From Pseudomonadota bacterium (lineage in GTDB: Bacteria; Pseudomonadota; Gammaproteobacteria; Burkholderiales; Nitrosomonadaceae): a stretch of 64,000 nt of DNA. The stretch spans positions 1 to 64,000 of the forward strand of contig JAFEGA010000025.1 of the NCBI GenBank assembly GCA_018240285.1, in the 5' to 3' direction. The notes under the pieces were generated by a model. It did not search any database, had not been told where the DNA came from, and was given only the letters and a program-made list of their open reading frames with translations. Positions within the stretch are counted from its first letter, which is position 1; every line of letters begins with the position of its first letter. Shown in pieces: positions 44,727 to 52,999 of the stretch. Made by a program: the position numbers and the translations under genes.

Positions 44727-44782
44727 TAATGGTCGAGAAAAAAGTATCTGCTTTTTAGTAGATACTTGTAATAGTTAAAGCT

Positions 44783-44827
44783 AAAGAAGCGTTTTTTCCT
44801 CATTGGGAAACAAACGCTTCTTTATTC
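44783..44827 (+). terminator. Terminator of the S-layer-like gene
   Basis: A perfect 12-bp stem (44783-44794 with 44812-44823) with a 17-base loop, ending in a T-rich run. It begins 57 bases after the stop codon. Confidence 0.85.
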
Positions 44828-44885
44828 ATTGCGCTAAATTTTGCCAAAATAGCTCTTTCAGCAATTTCAATCTCTGTGGGTTCAA

Positions 44886-44966
44886 TTCCCCGCCCCTTGG
44901 GGCGAAAGCTGGTTGAGAATCAGCAGATTGAGGAGCGCAGTTAATACCCCGCTGCTTGCGGCGGAG
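44886..44966. repeat. Two related palindromic hairpin repeats
   Basis: Hairpin A at 44891-44904 (6-bp stem, TT loop) and hairpin B at 44947-44966 (7-bp core stem, TT loop) share the frame CCCCGC-NN-CTTG-NN-GCG in the same orientation. Where the arms differ, both sides change together, so pairing is kept. They lie between the S-layer terminator and the IS1595 remnant and resemble REP/insertion-element-end palindromes. Confidence 0.65.
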
Positions 44967-45472
44967 TGCTTTATTACCGTTGTGTGATTCTTACCTTGCG
45001 CAAATAGCGTGGAATGATTGATCCCGCTCACGGTAAAAATGATTCACGTCGAGCGCGCTGTAACTACGGTAACAGTCTGTATAAACTATGCTGTCAGGTG
45101 CTATTTTTCTAGTAATGAGCGGCATCAATGTTTCTGTTCTGGTATATCTCCAACAACCTTTGTATAGACCTTGCCGTCACGCTTCAATATGCCAAATACC
45201 GCAACCTTGCTAGCAGCGCCACGGCCACGTTTGCCCTTACGGATACCGCCGAAGTAACTTTCATCTAATTCCACCACGCCATCAAAGATTTCGTGAGATT
45301 CTTGTTCCAAATGATGAACTATCACTTCGCGTATTTTGCGATAAAACAGTGCTGCACTATTGGGTTGAATTCCAAGTATATCGGTTGCTGATCTCGCTGT
45401 AATCTCCAATACAAAATATTCCAACAATCTTGATTGTGTTTTCTTCAATAATCTACAATGACTTATCTTCAT
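44960..45472 (-). pseudogene. Decayed IS1595-family transposase
   Basis: The minus-strand frame from 45472 starts like an intact IS1595 transposase (MKISHCRLLKKTQSRLLEYF, then GIQPNSAALFYRKIR and VVELDESYFGGIRKGKRGRG, with the first catalytic Asp) and stops at 45125. Homology goes on in a second frame (ITRKIAPDSIVYTDCYRSYSAL, quoted in part: DSIVYTDCYRSYSALDV, second Asp), then in a third frame (INHSTLFAQGKNH). At least two frameshifts have therefore occurred, and the catalytic Glu region is lost near 44960. It is not active. It separates the S-layer-like gene from the protease at 45620. Confidence 0.88.
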
Positions 45473-45619
45473 TTAATTAGCTTAACATCTAAGCTAATCT
45501 ACTACAGCCCCAAAAAAGAAGTTGATGATGAAATGAAGTTGACGATTTTCGATAGAAGGTAGGTCATGCTGCTCTGGGTGATGCTGGATAGGTGGATCTA
45601 TCGATAAGCAGATGATTTA

Positions 45620-46828
45620 ATGGTAATAACGGCAGATTATTACATCGAATCCCGATACCGCACTTATCCGGGCGAGGGTTATGACGGTGTGGTGCGCGTC
45701 AGCTTCGGCGGCTATTATGGTACAGGTGCGGTGTTCTTCGATGGCCGCGCTATCCTGACGGTAGCTCACTTGTTCGAGGGGCGGACGGGTTCAGTCAGCG
45801 TGACATTCGAAACCCGCAATGGTATGCAAACCGTGAGTGCCTCCAAATTCCTCCAGCATCCTGGATATGATGCTGAGGGCAATAACGATCTCGCGATTGT
45901 GTGGCTATCCAGCTCCGCACCAGCGGCAGCCGACCGCTATAACCTTTATCGCGATAGCAACGAGATTGGTCAGACATTCACTTTCTCCGGCTATGGTAAA
46001 ACTGGTACGGGAAGCACCGGAATAACGGGCGGTGATACATCCAGTCCGATCCGCCTAAAAGCCGGCAATCAATTCGATGCCGATGCAGCAACACTCAAAA
46101 GCTATCTAGGATCGGCCATGACCTGGACGCCTTTGACGGGAACACAATTGATCGCGGATTTGGACAGCGGAAGCGCGGCCAACGATGCGCTAGGGCGGCT
46201 GATCAACAGCAATGGTCTTGGTTTGGGTTTGGATGAGGGGTTCATCGCACCTGGCGATAGTGGAGGACCAGCTTTTCTCAACGGTCAGATTGCCGGAGTG
46301 GCCAGTTACACTACCAGTTTGAGCCGTGGTAGCGTCAATCCCGATATCGATAGCAGTGATAACAGCAGCTTCGGAGAAATTGCCGCCTGGCAACGGGTAA
46401 GTGCCTATCAGCAGTGGATTGATCAGAGCTTGCGTGCTAATTATCCTGATGCTCCGGCTAAACCCGAAGAAGTTAAGAAGGAAATCGTTGAGGGTAACAC
46501 TGGCACTAGCTACACCTATTTTTTGCTGCAATTCACCGGTGTGAGAAGTAATCCGGAGCAGAGCTTGAGCGTGGATTATGTTACGCGCGATGGTACTGCT
46601 TTGGCAGGAAAAGACTATATTGCAGCCAGCGGTACGCTTGTGCTCTATCCTAACGAGAATCAAGCTGTCATTCCGGTAGAGATTATTGGCGATACTACGC
46701 CGGAACCCAAAGAATTCTTTTATCTGGATGTTTTTAATCCAGTTGGCGGTAGTTTTGGGGAGGAAGTGGTGAAACTTACGGCGGTACGGATGATTGTGGA
46801 TGACGATGGCTGGCTCGGCCAAATCTGA
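45620..46828 (+). CDS. Trypsin-like serine protease with Calx-beta domain, no Sec signal
   Basis: A 402-residue protein. Protease domain (about 20-275) with His50 in LTVAHLFEG, Asp90 in NNDLAIVWL, and Ser214 in PGDSGGPAF. It lacks the cysteines of classical trypsins. A Calx-beta domain follows (about 285-395: VDYVTRDGTALAGKDYIAAS, then VDDDG), a calcium-binding fold common in RTX exoproteins. There is no N-terminal signal peptide, so type I export would fit, yet the chain ends ten residues after the Calx-beta core and shows no RTX repeats or terminal secretion signal. It may therefore be truncated. The upstream region is short and has only a weak ribosome binding site. Related to the protease at 768-1751. 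Confidence 0.85.
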   Translation: MVITADYYIESRYRTYPGEGYDGVVRVSFGGYYGTGAVFFDGRAILTVAHLFEGRTGSVSVTFETRNGMQTVSASKFLQHPGYDAEGNNDLAIVWLSSSAPAAADRYNLYRDSNEIGQTFTFSGYGKTGTGSTGITGGDTSSPIRLKAGNQFDADAATLKSYLGSAMTWTPLTGTQLIADLDSGSAANDALGRLINSNGLGLGLDEGFIAPGDSGGPAFLNGQIAGVASYTTSLSRGSVNPDIDSSDNSSFGEIAAWQRVSAYQQWIDQSLRANYPDAPAKPEEVKKEIVEGNTGTSYTYFLLQFTGVRSNPEQSLSVDYVTRDGTALAGKDYIAASGTLVLYPNENQAVIPVEIIGDTTPEPKEFFYLDVFNPVGGSFGEEVVKLTAVRMIVDDDGWLGQI

Positions 46829-47121
46829 AGTAAAACTCACCCTATATCGATAGGCGGTGCGATCAGGTCAACAGATAATGAAAGAGTTTCTTCTAAGAAA
46901 GCTCTGAAAAACTGCTGCGCCCGGTTATGCTACGGTGAATTAGGTTAAAAATGCGCATTTACCAATCGTAAACTGCGCTTCTTTACCTGATTCCACCTTG
47001 ATTGAGCGCCCTTGCTACCTCTTCAGCGCTTTCTGAAGTAGCGATTTTGATCAGTTTCAAACCGGAGGATTGGCGGTAAATCTAGCCAGTTCTTAATATG
47101 CTTTGCTTATTTAGGATACGG
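46829..47121. other. Intergenic region, possible insertion-sequence debris
   Basis: 293 bases with no credible gene. It carries the inverted 16-base partner (46899-46914) of 444-459, and short open stretches on the minus strand without a recognisable family. It marks the border between the accessory surface region and the conserved pyrF-aroA block. Confidence 0.4.
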
Positions 47122-47838
47122 TTATTGACTACACGCTTTATCGGCTGCAAATGAAATTTCTAAGCTCAATTGCTGGCACATGAGAAGCGGATCGCTGGCT
47201 TGTGTAATCGGACGGCCAATTACCAAATAACTAGCTCCATTACGAATAGCTTGATGTGGTGTGGTGATTCTTTTCTGATCGTTAGCTTGGCTGTCTGCCG
47301 GGCGGATACCGGGCGTGACCAAGCAGAAATCAGCACCGAATTGTTGCCGTAAATTGACGGCTTCCAGTGCTGAACAGACCACGCCATCCAATCCGCAGTC
47401 CTTGGTCAGTTTTGCCAGACGCGCTACGATTTGTTCCGGTTCTCCTTGTAAACCGATATCCGCAATGTCGTTCCGGTCCATACTGGTTAGTAAGGTAACG
47501 GCGATCAGTTTGGTTGACCCTTGCGGAATTGCATCCCGCGCCGCAGACAGCATTTTCCGCCCGCCCAGCGCATGCACATTGATCATCCATACGCCCAGAC
47601 TGGCCGCTGCTTTGCAGGCGCTGGCAGCGGTGTTGGGAATGTCGTGAAATTTAAGATCGAGAAATACTTCAAAACCCAAAGCCATCAGCTGTTCGATCAG
47701 CTGCGGACCGGCTGCTGTAAAAAGCTCCTTGCCGACTTTCAGGCGGCATAAATGGGGCTTGAGTTTCCGGGTTAGTTGCAGCGCATCTTCGGCGCTAGAG
47801 AAATCCAGCGCCACAATAATGCGGGGATCGTGCTGCAT
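47122..47838 (-). CDS. pyrF: Orotidine 5'-phosphate decarboxylase
   Basis: About 238 residues, the last step of UMP synthesis. Active-site signature [11 protein letters not shown] contains the Asp-Lys-Asp network; the substrate-binding start is IIVALDFSS and the phosphate gripper is [12 protein letters not shown] start at the ATG at 47838, which fits the family N-terminus; a TTG at 47886 adds 16 residues that overlap lapA. It follows lapA by 16 bases on the same strand, so it is likely co-transcribed with rpsA-ihfB-lapA, unless the terminator after ihfB region blocks this. Confidence 0.95.
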   Translation of the reverse strand: MQHDPRIIVALDFSSAEDALQLTRKLKPHLCRLKVGKELFTAAGPQLIEQLMALGFEVFLDLKFHDIPNTAASACKAAASLGVWMINVHALGGRKMLSAARDAIPQGSTKLIAVTLLTSMDRNDIADIGLQGEPEQIVARLAKLTKDCGLDGVVCSALEAVNLRQQFGADFCLVTPGIRPADSQANDQKRITTPHQAIRNGASYLVIGRPITQASDPLLMCQQLSLEISFAADKACSQ

Positions 47839-47854
47839 GGAACTGGGCGCCGGT

Positions 47855-48064
47855 TTACTCGCTGGAGTTGCAGCGGCAACGGACAAATAGCGCGGTGATC
47901 AGAGCACCTAGCGCGAAAAAAATCAAAAGCGCCACGCTAAAGGGGATCTCGATGGATCGATCCAGATAGTATTGAAGTGTAACGGGTTGAGAGTTTCTTG
48001 AAGCGAATACGGCGAGAACAACAAAGACTGCAATACGCAAAAGCCAGGTTATTAGATTCATCAT
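47855..48064 (-). CDS. lapA: LapA-family (DUF1049) inner membrane protein
   Basis: A 69-residue protein with two membrane helices (about 5-20 and 40-62) joined by the conserved [20 protein letters not shown] loop. In E. coli LapA works with LapB in control of lipopolysaccharide synthesis through FtsH/LpxC. The usual lapB neighbour is missing here: pyrF follows directly. Located after ihfB as in many betaproteobacteria. Confidence 0.88.
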   Translation of the reverse strand: MMNLITWLLRIAVFVVLAVFASRNSQPVTLQYYLDRSIEIPFSVALLIFFALGALITALFVRCRCNSSE

Positions 48065-48170
48065 GATGAGTTTGCCTACGAGTTGATAGATTTTAATTAT
48101 TTAAACCAATAAAACAAATTAATTCACAATTGCTAATTCACGGGTAATCAGTTGTGCTATTGAGAATTGG

Positions 48171-48203
48171 AAAGAGTGCTTGCAATATGCAGAAGCACTC
48201 TTT
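48171..48203 (-). terminator. Hairpin after ihfB
   Basis: A perfect 11-bp stem (48171-48181 with 48193-48203) with an 11-base loop. On the minus strand it follows the ihfB stop by seven bases and ends in TTT and then CC, a short T run, so it may be a partial terminator that lowers readthrough into lapA-pyrF. Confidence 0.65.
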
Positions 48204-48209
48204 TACGTT

Positions 48210-48500
48210 TTATTTCTTTTCCTTGTAATCAACACGCTCGCGCATTTCCTTGCCTGCTTTGAAATGCGGAACGTATTTCTCGGGCACTTTGACTTTTTCT
48301 CCTGATTTCGGGTTACGTCCGATCCGTGGCGGTCTGTAATTCAAGTCAAAGCTGCCGAACCCGCGTATTTCTATGCGCTGACCTTTTGCCAAGCTTTTCG
48401 CCATGGCATCAATGATCATCTTGACTGAGAGCTCGGCATCTTTGGTTACCAGCTGCGGAAATCGCGCCGCAAGCCGGGTAATTAATTCAGATTTCGTCAT
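48210..48500 (-). CDS. ihfB: Integration host factor, beta subunit
   Basis: A 96-residue DNA-bending protein of the HU/IHF family. The DNA-intercalating arm [17 protein letters not shown] includes the conserved Pro, and [11 protein letters not shown] is the family signature. [11 protein letters not shown] at the start is typical of IHF-beta and not alpha. It lies nine bases downstream of rpsA on the same strand, the standard rpsA-ihfB pairing. Confidence 0.96.
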   Translation of the reverse strand: MTKSELITRLAARFPQLVTKDAELSVKMIIDAMAKSLAKGQRIEIRGFGSFDLNYRPPRIGRNPKSGEKVKVPEKYVPHFKAGKEMRERVDYKEKK

Positions 48501-48509
48501 GAATTTTCC

Positions 48510-50222
48510 TTATTGCTCGGTGTTCTTGCTATCCATTTTCGCTTTCAGCAAAGCGCCCAGGCTGGTGGTGCCGGCGTTGGCGGGCGCTTTGATTTTTTGC
48601 ATAGCAGTGGTTTCATCCGATTTGTCTTTGGCTTTAATGGAAAGATTGATGGTGCGATTTTTGCGGTCGATGTTGATAATCATGGTTTCGACCTTATCGC
48701 CTTCTTTCAGATGCGTGCGAATGTCTTCGACGCGATCGCGTGAAACTTCGGAAGCGCGTAAATAACCTTCCACATCGTTGGTTAAGGCAATGACAGCACC
48801 CTTGGCATCAATCGATTTCACCGTGCCTTCGATAATGCTGTTTTTATCGTGTTCCGCGACGAAACTGGTGAACGGATCACCTTCCATTTGTTTGATGCCG
48901 AGAGAAATGCGTTCGCGTTCGACATCGATAGAAAGGATAATGGCCTCAACTTCATCGCCTTTTTTGTAATTCAGTACAGCTTCTTCACCCGGTTGGTGCC
49001 AAGATAGATCGGACAAATGCACCAGACCGTCGATGTTGCCAGGTAATCCAATGAATACGCCAAAGTCGGTAATCGATTTGATTTGTCCGCGAACTTTGTC
49101 ACCTTTTTCATGATTGGCGGCAAATTCTTCCCACGGATTGGTCTGGCATTGCTTCATACCGAGTGAAATGCGGCGGCGTTCTTCGTCGATTTCAAGAATC
49201 ATGACTTCAACTTCGTCGCCTAATTGCACAATCTTGGAAGGGTAGACATTTTTGTTGGTCCAGTCCATTTCGGATACATGCACCAAACCTTCGATGCCTT
49301 GCTCAATTTCAATGAATGCGCCGTAATCGGTCAAATTGGTAACTTTACCGAACAAACGGGTGCGCGCCGGATAACGCCGCGACAAACCAACCCATGGATC
49401 TTCACTCAACTGTTTCATACCAAGCGAGACGCGATTTTTTTCCTGATCGAATTTGAGAACCTTGGCGGTAACTTCATCGCCGATATTGACTACCTCGGAT
49501 GGATGCTTAACGCGGCGCCAAGCCAGATCGGTAATGTGCAACAGGCCGTCTATACCGCCCAGGTCGACGAATGCACCGTAGTCGGTAATATTTTTAACGA
49601 TGCCGTGAACGATCGAGCCTTCCTGCAAATTGGACAGCAAGGTTTCACGGTCTGCGCCTTGAGTTGCTTCCAGTACTGCGCGACGTGACACCACGACGTT
49701 ATTGCGCTTACGATCCAGCTTAATAACTTTGAATTCCATCTCCCTGTTTTCGTAGGGTGTGGTGTCTTTGACCGGGCGGATATCAACCAGCGAGCCGGGA
49801 AGAAATGCGCGAATGCCGTTGATCATGGCCGTCAAACCACCTTTTACTTTGCCGTTGACCATACCGGTCACGATCTTACCGCTTTCCATGGCTTCTTCCA
49901 GATCATGCCAAGCAGTCAAGCGTTTGGCTTTATCGCGCGAGAGCCGGGTTTCTCCATAACCGTCTTCCAGAGATTCGATGGCAACACTGATAAAATCTCC
50001 CGGTTTAACTTCGATTTCACCGCGATCGTTTTTAAATTCTTCGACGGGAATAAAACTTTCGGATTTGAGGCCGGCGTTGACGATAACGATGTTATAGTCA
50101 ACACGCACCACTTCGGCGGTAATTACTTCACCTACGCGCATTTCCTGGCGCGAAAGGCTTTCTTCAAAGAGTGCGGCAAAACTTTCGGGGGATTTTGGGT
50201 TTGCAGTGGAAGCTGTAGTCAT
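48510..50222 (-). CDS. rpsA: 30S ribosomal protein S1
   Basis: A 570-residue protein made of six S1 (OB-fold) RNA-binding domains; the repeated pattern G-x-V-x-x-I-T-D-Y/F-G-A/V-F-V/I is easily seen ([60 protein letters not shown]). It brings mRNA to the 30S subunit. Length fits the family (about 560). It sits between cmk and ihfB, as in most proteobacteria, 135 bases downstream of cmk. Confidence 0.97.
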   Translation of the reverse strand: MTTASTANPKSPESFAALFEESLSRQEMRVGEVITAEVVRVDYNIVIVNAGLKSESFIPVEEFKNDRGEIEVKPGDFISVAIESLEDGYGETRLSRDKAKRLTAWHDLEEAMESGKIVTGMVNGKVKGGLTAMINGIRAFLPGSLVDIRPVKDTTPYENREMEFKVIKLDRKRNNVVVSRRAVLEATQGADRETLLSNLQEGSIVHGIVKNITDYGAFVDLGGIDGLLHITDLAWRRVKHPSEVVNIGDEVTAKVLKFDQEKNRVSLGMKQLSEDPWVGLSRRYPARTRLFGKVTNLTDYGAFIEIEQGIEGLVHVSEMDWTNKNVYPSKIVQLGDEVEVMILEIDEERRRISLGMKQCQTNPWEEFAANHEKGDKVRGQIKSITDFGVFIGLPGNIDGLVHLSDLSWHQPGEEAVLNYKKGDEVEAIILSIDVERERISLGIKQMEGDPFTSFVAEHDKNSIIEGTVKSIDAKGAVIALTNDVEGYLRASEVSRDRVEDIRTHLKEGDKVETMIINIDRKNRTINLSIKAKDKSDETTAMQKIKAPANAGTTSLGALLKAKMDSKNTEQ

Positions 50223-50357
50223 TATAAAAATACCTGATGTGCCATTCCGTCCGGATGAATATCCTGCGGATTGGGTTGGTTAATAAAAATGCTTGAAACG
50301 ATTACTCCATTTTCCTTTCTGTATGGGAATGTTAAGAAAAGCGGCTGGATTTCGTGT

Positions 50358-51038
50358 TCAAACGCGGGTTTTTGCAAGGATGTCATTATACCAGGAGAGA
50401 ACGGTATCTTGCGCCTGGGATATGGTCAATGAAGTCGTATCCAGTAATTTGGCATCAGCTCCTTGTTGCAAAGGCGCGATACTGCGATTGCTGTCGCGTT
50501 CATCCCGTTTCTGGATATCCTGCAATAAGTCGGTGATATTAGCACTCATTCCTTTCTCTATCAACTGTTTATGCCGCCTTTGCGCACGCTCTCCGGCGCT
50601 GGCGGTTAAATAAATTTTCAGAATGGCATCGGGGAAAATTACGGACCCCATATCCCGTCCATCCGTAACCAGGCCGGGCAGTTGACGGAATGCACGCTGG
50701 CGCTCGGTAAGTGCTGCGCGCACCTGCGGATAGGCCGCAAGTTGGGAAGCCGCGATGCCGCATTGTTCCGTGCGGATATCGTCGGTGACGATTTTGCCGT
50801 CCAGATAAATTTGCTCGTCTTTGAAATAGACATTCAAATTCCTGGCAATTTCTGCCAACTGACCGGAATTCTGCATATCCGCATTCAGTTGAATTGCTTT
50901 CAATGCCACCAGCCGGTAAAGCGCACCGCTGTCGAGGTAATGGAATCCAAGCTTGCGGGCAACCAATTGAGCGATGGTGCCTTTACCGGATGCGGATGGG
51001 CCATCGATGGCAATGACGGGAATCTTGTTTGTATTCAT
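50358..51038 (-). CDS. cmk: Cytidylate kinase
   Basis: A 226-residue kinase that phosphorylates CMP/dCMP with ATP. P-loop IDGPSASGKGT at about 11-21, LDSGALYR and the CMP-binding GRDMGSVIFPDA are all intact. Part of the aroA-cmk-rpsA-ihfB block; 39 bases downstream of aroA. Confidence 0.96.
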   Translation of the reverse strand: MNTNKIPVIAIDGPSASGKGTIAQLVARKLGFHYLDSGALYRLVALKAIQLNADMQNSGQLAEIARNLNVYFKDEQIYLDGKIVTDDIRTEQCGIAASQLAAYPQVRAALTERQRAFRQLPGLVTDGRDMGSVIFPDAILKIYLTASAGERAQRRHKQLIEKGMSANITDLLQDIQKRDERDSNRSIAPLQQGADAKLLDTTSLTISQAQDTVLSWYNDILAKTRV

Positions 51039-51077
51039 GAAACGATGTTGTGATTAATTAAATGAACAGGGCGGGAA

Positions 51078-52397
51078 TTATTTCATTTCAGGGTGAATTA
51101 TTTGTGAAAATTTTTCAAAAAAATCCGGAAATGTTTTGGCGACGCAACCGGGATCGTTGATGCGCACCGGTGCCCCGAAGGATGCCAGCGAAAAGCACAT
51201 GGCCATGCGATGATCGTCATAAGTATCAATCGCGGCATTTGGAATTAAACCGTATGCGGGTGGTGTAATGCGCAAATAGTCCGCGCCTTCTTCCACGATT
51301 GCGCCCAGTTTGCGCAATTCGGTTGACATAGCCGCGAGGCGATCGGTTTCTTTCAGACGCCAACTGGCGATGTTGCGCAGCGTGGTGGTGCCTTCGGCGA
51401 ATAATGCGGTGACAGCTAAAGTCATGGCGGCATCGGGAATGGGGTTGCAATCCAGATCGATGGCGCGCAGCCTGGTTTCGCCGTTGCGTGCGCCAGCGCT
51501 GGCTTCAATCCAGTTGTCGCCCATGGATATTTTCGCGCCCATCAATTCCAGCGCAGCTGCAAAGCGAATATCCCCTTGCACGCTGTCGCGGCCCACACCT
51601 TGAACGCGCACCGGACCCTGTCCGATCGCGCCGGCCGCCAGGAAATACGAGGCGGAAGATGCATCCCCCTCGACAAAAATGCGGCCGGGACTGCGGTATT
51701 GTTGTAGCGCCGGTATCACAAACTGCTGCCAGCCGTTGTGCTCGACTTGCACGCCGAAACGGCGCATTTGCGCGAGTGTGAGTTCGATATAGGGTTGTGA
51801 AATGAGTGTGCCGGATACATTGATAATGGATCGCTTTCCGCTCAACGGCAGCGCCATCAGCAATCCGGTCAGAAACTGACTGGAAACATTGCCCTTGACT
51901 GTAACTGTTTGCGTATCGTCCTGTTCGCGTAATGCCGCTGGCTTGATTTCCAGGGGCGGAAAACCGGGATTACCCAGATAGCTGATGTCCGCACCCAATT
52001 GCCGCAATGCATCGACCAAGTCGGCAATGGGCCGTTCGTGCATGCGCGATACGCCGGATAACCGGTAATGTCCCTTCATTAGAGATAATACCGCTACCAA
52101 AGGCCGGAAAGCGGTACCAGCATTGCCGAGAAATAAATCAGCTTCCTTGACCGGGAAGATGCCGCTTCCACCCGTGACCGTGTAATCATTTTTGCCGGTT
52201 TGTGTGACGGTGATGCCCAACTTGGTCAGCGCATCCAGCATGCGGGCAGTATCGTCGGAAGCCAATAAATCGTGAATTTCGGTGACGCCGTCCGCCAACG
52301 CGGCAAGCAAAAGAATTCGATTCGAGATACTCTTGGATCCAGGCAATAACACAGTGCCGTGAGCATTTCCGGCAAGCGGAAGATCAAGCCATTTCAT
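51078..52397 (-). CDS. aroA: EPSP synthase (3-phosphoshikimate 1-carboxyvinyltransferase)
   Basis: A 439-residue enzyme of the shikimate pathway. Substrate-binding motifs: [17 protein letters not shown] near the start, [13 protein letters not shown] (a class I LGNAGTA/RP motif), and [22 protein letters not shown] near the end. The motif set matches the glyphosate-sensitive class I form. First gene of the block; the 200 bases upstream (52398-52599) presumably hold its promoter. Confidence 0.96.
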   Translation of the reverse strand: MKWLDLPLAGNAHGTVLLPGSKSISNRILLLAALADGVTEIHDLLASDDTARMLDALTKLGITVTQTGKNDYTVTGGSGIFPVKEADLFLGNAGTAFRPLVAVLSLMKGHYRLSGVSRMHERPIADLVDALRQLGADISYLGNPGFPPLEIKPAALREQDDTQTVTVKGNVSSQFLTGLLMALPLSGKRSIINVSGTLISQPYIELTLAQMRRFGVQVEHNGWQQFVIPALQQYRSPGRIFVEGDASSASYFLAAGAIGQGPVRVQGVGRDSVQGDIRFAAALELMGAKISMGDNWIEASAGARNGETRLRAIDLDCNPIPDAAMTLAVTALFAEGTTTLRNIASWRLKETDRLAAMSTELRKLGAIVEEGADYLRITPPAYGLIPNAAIDTYDDHRMAMCFSLASFGAPVRINDPGCVAKTFPDFFEKFSQIIHPEMK

Positions 52398-52599
52398 GAT
52401 GTATGCAATAATAAAATTACTGGATAATATCCCATAACGATGTCTGAAGCGTAATTTTATTGATTCTTCAACGTCGCGGATTCTATTGAAATTACCTGGA
52501 TTGATTGGTCGTTTTTGGAAAAATCTTTATTAAACCGTCTTGTTTAAGGTAATCTATCCTTTTTACCAAAAAGACACTTTCACTAAAAGAGGTTGATGA

Positions 52600-52848
52600 A
52601 TGCAAGATGCAGAAATTGTTTTAATGTTTTCCTTATTGATGATCCCGGTTGCTGTCTGGTTGCAATTGTGGGTTAAGAATCGTAGAGAGAAGCGCAGGAA
52701 TGATTTGGGCGAAGAAGAATTTGAAAATACAGCGCGGGCATTCGCATCGATTATTCTGGAGGGCGCAGCGATTGTCGGCGGACTTATCATGATTATCATG
52801 GGGTCTAGCGGCGTGCTCAAATACGTCCTTAATTTCTATAACTCATAA
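52600..52848 (+). CDS. Small membrane protein, function unknown
   Basis: An 82-residue protein with two membrane helices (about 5-25, IVLMFSLLMIPVAVWLQLWV, and 50-75, SIILEGAAIVGGLIMIIMGS), joined by a charged loop (KNRREKRRNDLGEEEFENTA). AGAGG is nine bases before the ATG. Single gene, no recognised family. Its codons and hydrophobic pattern look like a real gene, not a shadow: the opposite strand frames are less plausible. Confidence 0.65.
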   Translation: MQDAEIVLMFSLLMIPVAVWLQLWVKNRREKRRNDLGEEEFENTARAFASIILEGAAIVGGLIMIIMGSSGVLKYVLNFYNS

Positions 52849-52999
52849 CGACGAAGTTCGTTTAGATTACCGATTCCGGGTCATAAGCGTTCGCTGAAGC
52901 CCGGAATTGTCCGGTTCGTATACGCTGCCAGAAACCGGAATAGAATAACGTGAAAGAAAATGGCTGTTTGGCTCGGCTCTTAACAGCTGCTTGCGAGGA

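Noticed and set aside
44876..44900. tRNA-like T-loop (GGTTCAATTCC)
   Set aside because: The flanking bases make only three pairs of a T-stem and no acceptor, D or anticodon arm is present. It is part of the palindromic repeat region.
444..46914. 15 of 16 base inverted match (444-459 and 46899-46914) as an IS pair bounding the region
   Set aside because: Matches of this length are expected by chance many times in 64 kb. Without longer homology or known IS ends the claim is not supported.
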